This document shows, piece by piece, positions 32,138 through 42,800 of a stretch of DNA of 43,089 bases. A program made the translations under genes and the position numbers. Origin of the DNA: Candidatus Zymogenaceae bacterium (GTDB lineage: Bacteria; Desulfobacterota; Zymogenia; Zymogenales; Zymogenaceae). A model generated the notes under the pieces. The model ran no database searches, was not told the origin of the DNA, and was given only the letters and a program-made list of their open reading frames with translations. The stretch is taken from positions 1 through 43,089 of the forward strand of contig JAFGFE010000041.1 in the NCBI GenBank assembly GCA_016931225.1. The letters run 5' to 3'. The first letter of the stretch is position 1; each line of letters opens with the position of its first letter.

Positions 32138-34570
32138 GTGTTGAAAAAAAACATCGTTCTGAGGTCTCTACTGCTTTTATGCAGTATTCTTTTTATTATC
32201 CCCGTCAACGTCTTTTCCATCCTCATAGAAGACGAAGAGTCAGGAACCGATCTATTTTTGATGGGACTCGGGATCGTTCGGGTGAATTATTCCTCGATCG
32301 GGGGGAACGAAGTCGATTTTGAGGAAAGCGATCGGGGGCTCCCGGATTATTTCTCCAACACCACCACCGTGGATATCCTTGCCGACGGGGTGCTCTATCA
32401 CTATTACGACGTGGAGGGATATCTCCACTACCGGGAAAGAACGTACAACTACGAGCCGAACCTCGAATTCTACCTAAAAATTCAGCGGGATAAAAATTAT
32501 CTGTCGGCGGGCGACCATGATATGGGAGTCTTCACCGACACCCTCTTCACCAGGTTTGAACCGGAATTTCGAGGCGGCACCATTCACCTTGAGGGCGAAA
32601 AGTACGGCCTTGAATTGGTCGGTGGCGCGGTGCGAGGCGAACAGGCCGAGGAGGAGATCGCCGCCGACGGCTCATCCGGACCCTACTACCTGTCCAATTT
32701 CCCTCTCGTTGAGGGGAGCGAGACGATCTATCTCCGAGTCAGGGACAAGAACAATCCCTCGCGCATCGTCAAGGACCAGAAGATGCGCCGGGGTGTTGAC
32801 TACCGCATCGATTACGACGACGGAGAGATCACCTTCACCCGCAGGGTTGACGCCACGAATTTTGCGGGAAATCCGGTGTATATCCGCGCCACATATGATT
32901 ACGACGATCCAAACGGCGGATACAACCGGTACATCTCCGGCTCACGCCTGTGGGTTCAGCCCCACGAATATGTCCGGCTGGGAGTGACCTACCTCAACAA
33001 CATGCCGGATAGTTCCAGTCTTTCCACCATGTGGGATGAGAGGCTCCAGGTATACGGAACAGACCTGAATATCAATGTCAACGATGAATTTCTCCTTCAG
33101 GGCGAGATGGCAATCAGCGAGGTGCCCAATTCCGCCGATGACCTGAGGCGCTACGCCTATCGGGCCAATCTGCTCTGGCGGCCCGACGACCGATTCCAAC
33201 TGTGGGGAAACTACTACCGTGTCGAGCGGGATTTTCTCACCTTCGGTACCACAAGCCTCTCGATGGACAGCGTGGTGGAGGAGATATTGTTCGACAATCC
33301 CTTCACGTTCAAATCGGGCACGGCGGATTACGATTTGAACCCGGAAATCGAGATCGGACTGGGGACCGACGAGGAATCATGGAATCTGGGCGCCCAGTAT
33401 GAGTTTATACTGGATCATACTCTCACCGCCGGATATACCGAAACCCGGGACAACATTCCCCACGATACCCTGCTTCCCACGACCACCAGCAGGGACATGT
33501 ATATCAATTACACCTACACGCCCGCGGGGAAATTCCACTATATCGCGGGATTTGAGATGCTCATGGAAGAGGACGACTCCAATCCCCAGAGCTTGGACGA
33601 TCGCACCTGGCGGGCGCTTTTGGGGGCGCGGGGGATGCTGGGCGAAACCGGCGTGACGGGCCCGGTGCACCTGGAAACGGTGTATATTTTTGAAAACTAT
33701 CAAAACCGCATCGATTCCCTGGATGACACCAGGACACATTACATTCTCGCCAGGGTGGATATGGAGCCGGTCCCCGATTTTCGTCTGTATCTCGAGCAGG
33801 ATGAACTCCTGACGGACGGCGAGGACCGGAGCGGACTGACGCTTCGGGAGGACACCACCTACTTTGGATTTGCCTACGATAAAGAGAATTTCTCCATTGG
33901 AGTCGATTACAAGTTCGCACAAATGGACGACTATGTTGCGGGGTATGTCACCGACCGGGAGCATGTGGTCTCCACCATTATCACATACCGACCCATGACG
34001 ACGATAGTATCCCGGTTCAAGTTCGAGCTGGGTCTTTCCGAGGATATGACGACCGATCCCCGGACCGAAACATATGATTACCTGACCCAGGCGGAGATCA
34101 TCTGGGATATTACTCCCAACCTCATCCTGAGTCTCTTGTACGAGATGGAAATGACTCAGGATATCTCCGGCCCCGCCCGGGATGAGACATATGAGGATGA
34201 GGGAACGGTGATACTTGAGTATTCATCCGAGAGCGATATCGTGGCCTTCTATCTGGAATATACCCATGACCGAAGCCGGATCAGGACCTACCCGTTGGAC
34301 ACCATCACCACCGATACCGACACCATCATTGCGGGGGGGAAATATCGTTTTATCGAGGACTGGGAGCTGGTGGGCGGCTATAAATATGCTATCACCCACG
34401 GCGAAGTGGACAATCACAAGATGGACGGCTTTGTGGAAGTCGGGTATGAGCCCTGGGAATTTCTCAAACTGTCGGTGGGGTACGAATATCAGGAGTATTA
34501 CGACCGTGAAGATCATTCCAATGACTTCGACGCACATATCGGGTACTTCAAGGCGACGGGCAAGTTCTAA
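32138..34570 (+). CDS. predicted outer-membrane beta-barrel protein
   Basis: The 810-residue protein opens with a hydrophobic signal sequence (MLKKNIVLRSLLLLCSILFI). After an N-terminal segment, a compact strand-rich domain (about 190-255) contains GSETIYLRVRDKNNPSR and GVDYRIDYDDGEITF, a pattern I associate with large surface proteins carrying DUF11 repeats. From about residue 265 to the end, alternating polar/aromatic strands such as RFQLWGNYYRVER, NFSIGVDYKFAQMD and LKLSVGYEYQEYY recur, as in 20-plus-strand barrels. The last residue is Phe (YFKATGKF), the classic BAM-recognition ending. The GTG start lacks a visible ribosome-binding site; TTG at 32141 is an alternative. It is followed 16 nt later by the SdrD-B/DUF11 gene, so it may anchor or export those proteins. 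It has no TonB box or plug that I can see. Confidence 0.82.
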   Translation: MLKKNIVLRSLLLLCSILFIIPVNVFSILIEDEESGTDLFLMGLGIVRVNYSSIGGNEVDFEESDRGLPDYFSNTTTVDILADGVLYHYYDVEGYLHYRERTYNYEPNLEFYLKIQRDKNYLSAGDHDMGVFTDTLFTRFEPEFRGGTIHLEGEKYGLELVGGAVRGEQAEEEIAADGSSGPYYLSNFPLVEGSETIYLRVRDKNNPSRIVKDQKMRRGVDYRIDYDDGEITFTRRVDATNFAGNPVYIRATYDYDDPNGGYNRYISGSRLWVQPHEYVRLGVTYLNNMPDSSSLSTMWDERLQVYGTDLNINVNDEFLLQGEMAISEVPNSADDLRRYAYRANLLWRPDDRFQLWGNYYRVERDFLTFGTTSLSMDSVVEEILFDNPFTFKSGTADYDLNPEIEIGLGTDEESWNLGAQYEFILDHTLTAGYTETRDNIPHDTLLPTTTSRDMYINYTYTPAGKFHYIAGFEMLMEEDDSNPQSLDDRTWRALLGARGMLGETGVTGPVHLETVYIFENYQNRIDSLDDTRTHYILARVDMEPVPDFRLYLEQDELLTDGEDRSGLTLREDTTYFGFAYDKENFSIGVDYKFAQMDDYVAGYVTDREHVVSTIITYRPMTTIVSRFKFELGLSEDMTTDPRTETYDYLTQAEIIWDITPNLILSLLYEMEMTQDISGPARDETYEDEGTVILEYSSESDIVAFYLEYTHDRSRIRTYPLDTITTDTDTIIAGGKYRFIEDWELVGGYKYAITHGEVDNHKMDGFVEVGYEPWEFLKLSVGYEYQEYYDREDHSNDFDAHIGYFKATGKF

Positions 34571-34586
34571 ACGGCGGTGAATAAAA

Positions 34587-36833
34587 ATGAAAACCACACT
34601 TAAAATTACAGCACTGATTCTGATACTGACGGCCCCGGCGCTGGGTGTTTTCGGCCTTCCCCACGACCTGGGAATTGCCGGATCTCCGTCGATCTCGATG
34701 GTGGCGGTGGGTGACTTCGACATCCACGCCGCGCCGCCCAGGCGGACCGTGGACGCCGGCGACAACACCTTCTACACCGTTGTGGTCAAGTTTCACAATT
34801 TCGACGGCCCGGTGAGCCTCTCTGTTGAGGGGCTTCCCGCCGGCGCCGACTGGTCCTTCGATAAGAATCCGGTTGAGCCGAACGGACAATGTGAAAGCTG
34901 CGGCAACGCCGAGACAAAGCTCCGCATCAGCACGGAAAAAACCGCGCCCGCGGGTACCTATACCCTTACCATCGTCGGTGAAAGCGATGAGGTGGGCAGG
35001 CGCACCGACACGGTGACGCTGGTCATCGAGGGAGGGCAACAGGGCGACTTCGACATTCAGGCGTCCCCGTCCTCGAGGACCGTCGACGCCGGCACCGGCA
35101 CCTTCTATGCTGTTGTGGTCACGTTCGATGATTTTGACGACCCGGTGAGCCTCTCGGTTCGGGGGCTGCCCACGGGTACCGACGGGTCCTTCGACGACAA
35201 CCCGGTTGCACCGGATAAAAACTGCGGTTGTGATAAGACCGAAACGAAGCTCCGGATCACCACGGAGAAGACCGCGCCCGCGGGTACCTATACCCTGACC
35301 ATTGTCGGCGAAAGCGAGGGGGTGGGCACACGCAGCGACACGGTGACGCTGGTTATCAAAGGAGAGGAGCCCGAGGGGCATCTCGTCGCCGATCCGACGA
35401 CCAATACCATCGACCCGGGTGACGCCGCCCGATACACCGTCACCGGCAGGTCCAATGCCGACTTCGAGGCGGAGCTCTCGGTTTCGGGGCTTGTCGCCGG
35501 GATGAGCGCCTCATTTGAGCCGACGGCGGTGATCACGTCTCAATCTCCCTCTACCGTGCTTGTCGTGAAGACAGATGCGTCCGTCGCCGCGGGCACATAC
35601 AAGCTGGATGTGAAGGCGAGCGGCGGCATAGACGACGGCGTCACCGTTACCCTGATCGTGGGCGACGGTCCGGTTGAGGAGGAGTCGGGGAATCTCTCGG
35701 TGAGAAAATCGGCGACGCCAACCAGCGTCAAGGTCGGTAGCGTCGTCATCTATACCCTGCATATCGATAACACGGGACGGGGGGCCGTCTCGGATGTCGT
35801 GATCAGGGACACCCTGCCCACGGGCGTCGGATATGTCTCCGGCAGCACCATCAAGGACGGTAAGTTTTTCTCCGATCCGACGGGATCGTCCACGCTTCTG
35901 TGGCGGCTGGGAGAGCTTGCCGCGGGGGAATCGATTACGCTGAAGTATCACGTGACGGTCAAGGGGAACGCCTCACGGGGCCTGATGACCAACAGGGTGG
36001 TCGTTACCGGTACGGATCGTCGGGGTGTGAAGCTCTCGGATACCGACACCGCGGACATCTCACTTTCCGGGGACGTGATGGAGAGAAAGGGAAAAATAAA
36101 GGGAAGCGTCTTTGTGGACGCCAATGAAAACGGGATGAAGAACGCGGACGAGACCGGTCTGGGGGGCGTCACCCTGGTGATGGAAAACGGAGAGCGGGTG
36201 ACGTCTGAAGAAGATGGTTCGTTCCTGTTCGATGAAGTCAAGCCGGGTGAGCACCTGGTCGCCCTGGACGAGAGAAAGCTTCCCGACGACTATTTCCTGA
36301 TTGGGGAGTCATCGATCATCGTATCCGTTTTCTGGGGGGGGACCTCCCGGGTGGAGTTTTCCCTGGGATACATCCCGCCGCCCCCGCCGCCGCCCACCGC
36401 CGAGGAAATGCTTGCGTTGAGGGAGGCGGAAAAGAAGGCGCTGGAGGAAAAGAAGAAACAAGAGGAAGAGAAGAAAAAACAGGAAGAGAAAAATAAAGAA
36501 TCCACAGGCAAGGTATCCGGCCGAGTGTATGTCGATTCTAATGATAACGGAGTGTACGATCGCGGTGAAACGGGGGCGGAGGGAGTTGTGGTGCTTTTGG
36601 ACGGAACGAAAACCGCGACGACGGATCGAAGAGGGAACTTTGCCTTCGACAATATTTCCCCCGGTGCCCACGTGGTCTCCCTGCTCACCGACAGCGAGTT
36701 TTCCGATTCATTCCGACCGGGGAAGAAAGATCGCGAGCGGGTGACGGTTACAAGCAACGTGACTCATCTGGTTGAGCTGGCGGTGTTTGAGGTACACAAA
36801 CTCACGGTGGAAATAGAGTTAGATATTCAATAA
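34587..36833 (+). CDS. secreted surface protein with tandem beta-sandwich repeats, DUF11 and two SdrD-B-like domains
   Basis: The 748-residue protein begins with a Sec signal peptide (MKTTLKITALILILTAPALG). Three repeats of about 105-111 residues follow, at 42-152, 153-263 and 264-367; the first two are very alike and each carries a cysteine pair at the same offset (102/105 and 213/215). A DUF11-type domain (368-490) includes LHIDNTGRGAVSDVVIRDTL. Two SdrD-B/Cna-B-like domains (503-595 and 641-748) each have the calcium-site-like pattern VFVDANENG or VYVDSNDNG. Between them lie seven prolines (597-603) and a highly charged Glu/Lys helix (604-640). No LPXTG or C-terminal membrane segment is present. 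It probably sits in an operon with the barrel upstream and the giant DUF11 protein downstream. Confidence 0.88.
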   Translation: MKTTLKITALILILTAPALGVFGLPHDLGIAGSPSISMVAVGDFDIHAAPPRRTVDAGDNTFYTVVVKFHNFDGPVSLSVEGLPAGADWSFDKNPVEPNGQCESCGNAETKLRISTEKTAPAGTYTLTIVGESDEVGRRTDTVTLVIEGGQQGDFDIQASPSSRTVDAGTGTFYAVVVTFDDFDDPVSLSVRGLPTGTDGSFDDNPVAPDKNCGCDKTETKLRITTEKTAPAGTYTLTIVGESEGVGTRSDTVTLVIKGEEPEGHLVADPTTNTIDPGDAARYTVTGRSNADFEAELSVSGLVAGMSASFEPTAVITSQSPSTVLVVKTDASVAAGTYKLDVKASGGIDDGVTVTLIVGDGPVEEESGNLSVRKSATPTSVKVGSVVIYTLHIDNTGRGAVSDVVIRDTLPTGVGYVSGSTIKDGKFFSDPTGSSTLLWRLGELAAGESITLKYHVTVKGNASRGLMTNRVVVTGTDRRGVKLSDTDTADISLSGDVMERKGKIKGSVFVDANENGMKNADETGLGGVTLVMENGERVTSEEDGSFLFDEVKPGEHLVALDERKLPDDYFLIGESSIIVSVFWGGTSRVEFSLGYIPPPPPPPTAEEMLALREAEKKALEEKKKQEEEKKKQEEKNKESTGKVSGRVYVDSNDNGVYDRGETGAEGVVVLLDGTKTATTDRRGNFAFDNISPGAHVVSLLTDSEFSDSFRPGKKDRERVTVTSNVTHLVELAVFEVHKLTVEIELDIQ
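34710..35375 (+). repeat. tandem 330-nt coding repeat (two units)
   Basis: Units start at 34710 and 35043 and encode similar 111-residue domains. A 26-nt stretch is identical at 34941-34966 and 35271-35296 (330 nt apart), and the flanking DNA is also close, so the duplication is fairly recent or kept alike by gene conversion. A third, more diverged unit follows from 35376. Confidence 0.75.
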
Positions 36834-36851
36834 CATAAAACTTCGAGCGGT

Positions 36852-39800
36852 ATGGTCATGGTTGCCAGGTATATTCGGGTAATAACGGTTCTTTTATGTC
36901 TGTGTGTCGGGGCGTTCGTTCTCGCTCAGGATGTGGGGCTGGTTTCGCCGCCCTCAATCGAGGTCTGCGGCGAGGGTACGTTCACCATCACCGTGAACAA
37001 TCCGGGGGCGACACCAACTGACGATATCACAAATGTCGTGGTAACCGCCACACTGCCGGCGAATTATGAGTATTATTCCGCCTCCGGTTCGCCGAGTACT
37101 GCGGGCCTCCCGGACGTGGTATGGACCGTCGGAGACATGGCGGGCGGAGCCTCATGGTCGGAGACGCTCACCATCGGCCCGAACTGTTTTGCCACTACCG
37201 GGGGCACACTTGATGTAACGGTTACCTATACCGACTCCCTCTTAAACCCCCAGTCAATCAGCGACAATTCTCCCTCAATACTGGTTACCGAGCCGAACCT
37301 GGTGATCGAACTGACCGACGGCATCGGCGGGTCCACCCTGGTTCAGGAGCGGGAGGTGGGGGACACCGCCGAGTGGTACATCAGGGTCATCAACACCGGG
37401 CCGGGCCGCCTGAATAACGTGGAACTGGACGCGTCCTTCGGTGCGGGACTTACCGACACCAGCGGAATCGTATGGCCGGTGACCATCGGCGATATCGACG
37501 GATACACCACATACGATTTCTCGACGGCGCATGGGACCGTCACCGCAACGGTGGATGCGTGTTTGGACATCGCCACGATATTTACCGCCGAGTATGACGG
37601 ATGCGACGGCGCCACCGCCCCATGTACCCGGGTGACCGAAGAGGTGGAGGGGAGCGTGGAGCTCCTCTACAACACTCCGAACCTCCAGTATGATTTTTAC
37701 GACGCCGCGGGGGCGACGGTTCTTTCGAGCGTGGATATTCCCTACTGCGGCTCCTATACCGTCAGGGTTATCGTTGAGAATCCCGGGGCCGACGCAGGGA
37801 ACATCAGAAACCTCACATTCGAGGCGTCTTTTCCCGAACAGTTGATCCTCCTCAATGTATACGACACCGATGGTGCGTATAACGTGACTTTTGGTCCTCC
37901 CGGCGGTACGTATGATCCCGCCATATACGCATATGTATATACTATTTCGGTGGAGAATAACAATCCCGCCCTGGATTACGTCATCGCCCCCAATGGTACG
38001 GTGGAGTTCTTCTTCGAGATGGAATGGGAAAACCGCTGTTTTCCCGCCGACTGTGAGGCTCTGGTCTTCGAGCCGTACTTTTACGACGACTGCGGCGAGC
38101 CCTTCTATCCCCCGGTGAAGGAGCTGGCGGTGGGAGACGCGCCGACGGCGCCCTACTTTACCGTGGTGAAAACAGGGCCCGACAACTTGTCCGAGGGCGA
38201 TACAGACACCTACACCGTTACCGTCACCCTCGATGCTGACGCCATCGCATCGGTGGACGCCCAGGTCCAGGATACGTTTCCGGAAAGCTTCACCGCCAGC
38301 AATGCGGATCGTTCCGGAGTAATCGATAACAGCTCAGGAGTGAAAACCGTTACCTGGCCCGTGGTTTCATTCGCTCCAGGCGTGCCGGAGGTCTTCACCT
38401 TCGATCTCACCGCCAGTTACCTGGGAACCGATTGTACCGTCGGCGTGGAAAATTATGTTGAGCTGATAAACGTTGTGCCCATCTGTTACATCCCCGGCGC
38501 CCCTCCAATACCCTGCCCGGTGACACCGGACGATGATTACCTGAACCTGGTGGGAGACGATCTTTTAACCATCGAGAAGACTGACCCGAACGGTGACGGC
38601 GACTCGCTCTATATGGACGGCAGTGCGGCCACCTACCGGGTGACCGTGGGTTACGACGGCCCCCTGTGCGATTTCGGCGGCACCCTGCAGACCCCGCCCA
38701 TAACGGTGGTCGACACCTATCCCGCCGGCGGAATTATTTCTAATCTCGTCACGCCCGCAACCGTTATTGCAAATGTAGATCATACCTCCCGGACGATCAC
38801 CTGGGATATCCCCGTGGGATATACGGGCGCCTTTCCGGTCGTCCTGGAATACGACATGGCGATCGGTACCGCCGGTGACGGGTATTCGGCGGATTTGTGT
38901 ATCTGCGGTACCGTCGTGTCAAACAGTGTGACGGCGGAGTTGGCCGACACAGACTGCATTATCTGTAATGCGTCGGAGACCGCCGCGTCATTCAACCTCG
39001 GCGTCGATTGCGACGATGAACTGATAGCCCCGTTTACCTCATTAAAGGTCGCCAATCCGGGGATCGAGGACCTGTGCGACTGTGTTACCTACACCAATAC
39101 CCTGACGTTCAACGCCTCGATCGATACAGCGGGATCCACCTGGGCTGATATTTTCTTTACCGAAAACGGCGACAACAATCAGCTTTTCGACAACGCGGGC
39201 TCGTATGAGACAATCGGCCCGGCCACATTCACCCTGAACAGCGGTGCACCGATAACACAAAACATAACCCTGGGGTCTCCGATAGACCTCAGTTTTCTCC
39301 CCGGCACACCCGACGCCGGCGATGTGCTCGAGATCGAGTATACCATCTGTTTTACCGGCGGAGCCACACCCAGCGTACCCGGTGACTTCGTCGATTGGTC
39401 GGATTTTATCGTTTCCGGCTTTCCCAACAGCGTATGTACTACCAGCGACGAGTTTCACGAGGGCTGCTGGGTGACGGCCCGGGATCTTCCCCCCAACCTG
39501 GCTGTGTCCACATTCTGCCATTACCAGGGCGGCGTCTGTTCGTCGGTTATCCGTCGGTGCGAGGAATCCCTCTTCACCTTCCATCTCAACCAGACTAATC
39601 CCTCCTACGGGGTGCGCATCGAGGTGGATCTCGATGGTGATTTTTCCACCACCGGCGGATCGAATTACGATTATGTAGATTACGTGGGCCCCATACCGGC
39701 GAGTGCCGACACCGGCATCCTGGATGGATACTACGGCGCCCTGGACACCTCTGTTGCCGGGAGGCTCATTTGGGATATCGGCGATCTGACCGGCTCGGGC

Positions 39801-42800
39801 GACGGGAGCTTCAGCTTCTACCTCCAGAAGAACTGTGACGACGAAAATCGTGTTGAAGCACGGGTAATTTACTATGACACCTGCGGCGTCGAGTCGATAG
39901 ACGCCATGTCATACGAGGCCGGCCGAACATGGGGAGGGGACATCCTGATCAAGAAGACCCCGGAGGTTATCTTTGTCACCGATCGCATCACTCCCCCGGA
40001 GTGGGTGTTGTACGTGACAAACCGGGGCAGCGGGCCCGCCTTTTCTGTGGATGTGGTTGACGTGCTGGGCGAGGGTCTGGAATACGACCCCGGAAATCCC
40101 TATACGATCTCCGGCGTTGCCGCGGGGGAATCGGTGCTCTTTACCCAGACCAACGACTACCCGAATCCGGGGGAGACCACCTTGGAGTGGATCGTCAGCA
40201 AAATCCCCCCGGGTGAGACGGTGGAAATCACGTTGCCCGCGTATATCGTCGATTGCAACAATCGCACGAACAGCGTCATGGCGCTCTGGGGATGTGGTCC
40301 CACGGGCTATTGTGATGACACCGCTCCGGTGTACTCACATGTAGAGGAGCTCACCACAAAGGTGACCATCACCCAGCACTCCAGCACCGATGTTGACCTG
40401 TGTAAAAACAACGTGAGCACCGGCACCATCAAGTTCCAAAACATCGGGGAGTCAAACGCCTACAGCCTGGTGGTGACCGAACAGCTTCCCGACGGGCTTG
40501 AATATATTCCGGGTTCCTACACGATAGACTGCGACACCGACTGCGGCGTCGGCGTCAATTGCTGCGAAAACCCCGCGAGCTTCAGCTACAACGCCGGCAC
40601 CCGCACCCTGACCTGGGAGTTCTGGAACCAGCCGGGAGACGCCGGCATGAGCCCGGGGGCGGAATATACCATCACCTTCGACTACGAGCTTTCCACCACC
40701 GGCTGCGTCGATTATGTCGACGGCAGCACCATGTTACTGAACCTGGAGTATGAAACCGTCTGCGGCGACGCAAAGACCGTCGCCACAAACTCACTGAGCT
40801 CCCAGGAGGGGAATCCCGAGATCGAAGTGACCAAATCCCCGGACCCGGTATACGGTGAGCCGGGTGATTCGGTATCCTGGACGATCGTGCTGGAAAACAC
40901 CGGGAACATGACCGCGTATGACGTGGTGATGACCGATGATCTCCCAGACAACACCACGTTTTTCAGTATTACCCCGGTTGCAAGTCCCGCCCTCACTCCG
41001 GTCAGCGTGGTCGATCCCTATTCCTGGGAAGTGGTCGATATGAATCCCGGCGATTCGTTCACCTATACGCTCACGGCGACCATTATTGCCGGCGGGTGTG
41101 ACGTCCCGCTGGACAACGTGGCGGGGGTGGACTGGGGCTGCTGCTCCGGGGAGAGCGATTCGGCGAACGCGGGACTGGTAACCCAACCGGATGTTTCCCG
41201 CAATGTTTCGGCGAGCGGCATTGTCACCACATGCGGGGCGGGAATCGAAATAGTATTTACCAATGGGGCCACTTCCGCATACCATCCCCAAATTGACAGT
41301 ACGCTTCCAGCCGGGTATTCACATGTTGACGGCAATACTTCTATCGTCAGCGACCTGCGCGGGCCGCTGACCAACACATCCGGAATAGATGAGCCCATCA
41401 ACGCGGGATCGGACGGCCCCGTTACCCTGACTTGGGACGAGGACTATTTCGGCGGCGAAATTTTACAGAACGAGACCATCACCATCACCTACGATCTGGT
41501 CAGCAGTCCCGGCACCTGCGGCATAGACAAGACCGGTTCCAACAGTGTGGTGGTCACCTACGATGACTATTGCGGCACCGGGCCGATCGTCATGGCTCCG
41601 GCAACCGTTGATCTCACGGCCACCGCTCCGTCGCTGACCATAGACAAGGATCCCAATTTTCAGACTGTCCCCCCCGGTGGATATGCCGAGTGGACCATCG
41701 AGATAGACGAAACCGGCGGAGGAACGGCCGACGATTCCGTTATCATCACCGACGAGTTGGGATCAGATTACGTCCTTGGCACCATCATGGCCCCGAACAT
41801 TACCGACTATACCGGTTATACGGCGACGCCGACCATCACGCAGCCGGGCGGGGCGGGCAATCCCATATTCGTTGAGTGGACCGGGCTTTCACTGGACGCC
41901 AACGGCGATATCGACTTCACCCTGAGGGCGTATCCCGATTCCGGCTCACTGGAGGCGAACCTTTACAATACCGTCACCGTCACGATAGAGTGCGGGGCCT
42001 GTACGGCGGCGTCCGCCGTCGATACGGTCTATACCGGGTATTCCAATATTTCAAAGGACATCATTCCCGTAACCGCCACCATCGGCGAGATCGTGCCCAT
42101 CGAGATTGTCACCACATATTACGGCAGCACGACCGGATACACGAATGTGATCGTTGAGGATGTCCTGCCCGCCGATATGACATACGCGGGTTCGTGGAGT
42201 GTCTCGTATGTTGGCACGGACACGGAACCCACCGTCACCTTCGACAGCTATAACGCCGGTACGAACACCGTTAGATGGAACCTCTCGGGTTTCACCGGGC
42301 CCACCGACGATATCCATATACTTTTTGATGCGATGGTCCTCAACACCGCCACAAGCGACGACGGTGACACCCTGACAAACACCGGGAGGACATCATACGA
42401 CGCCGCCGGCTCTTCTTTTACGGACACCGCCACCGACACCATCGATCTTGTAGAGTCGCTGTTGACCATCACCAAGGATGACGGCACCGGCGGGATAGAC
42501 GTAAACGCCGGGGATGTGATCACCTATACCATCACCCTTGAGAACACCGGCAATTCCACGGCGTACGATGTTGAGGTGACGGACGTGATCCCGACGGGAC
42601 TTGAGTACGTTACGGGATCGATCTCCGGAACCGGCGCGGACGACAGCCTGGCTCCTGACCTCTCGTGGAGTATACCGAGTATCGCGGTGGGACCCGCCAA
42701 TGCGGTTGTGTTGTCCTACCAGGTAACAGTGGGCGACGACGTACAGCCTGCGGAGGTCCTCTGGAACGACGCCAATGTGACCTGGAGAAGTCTCGATACC

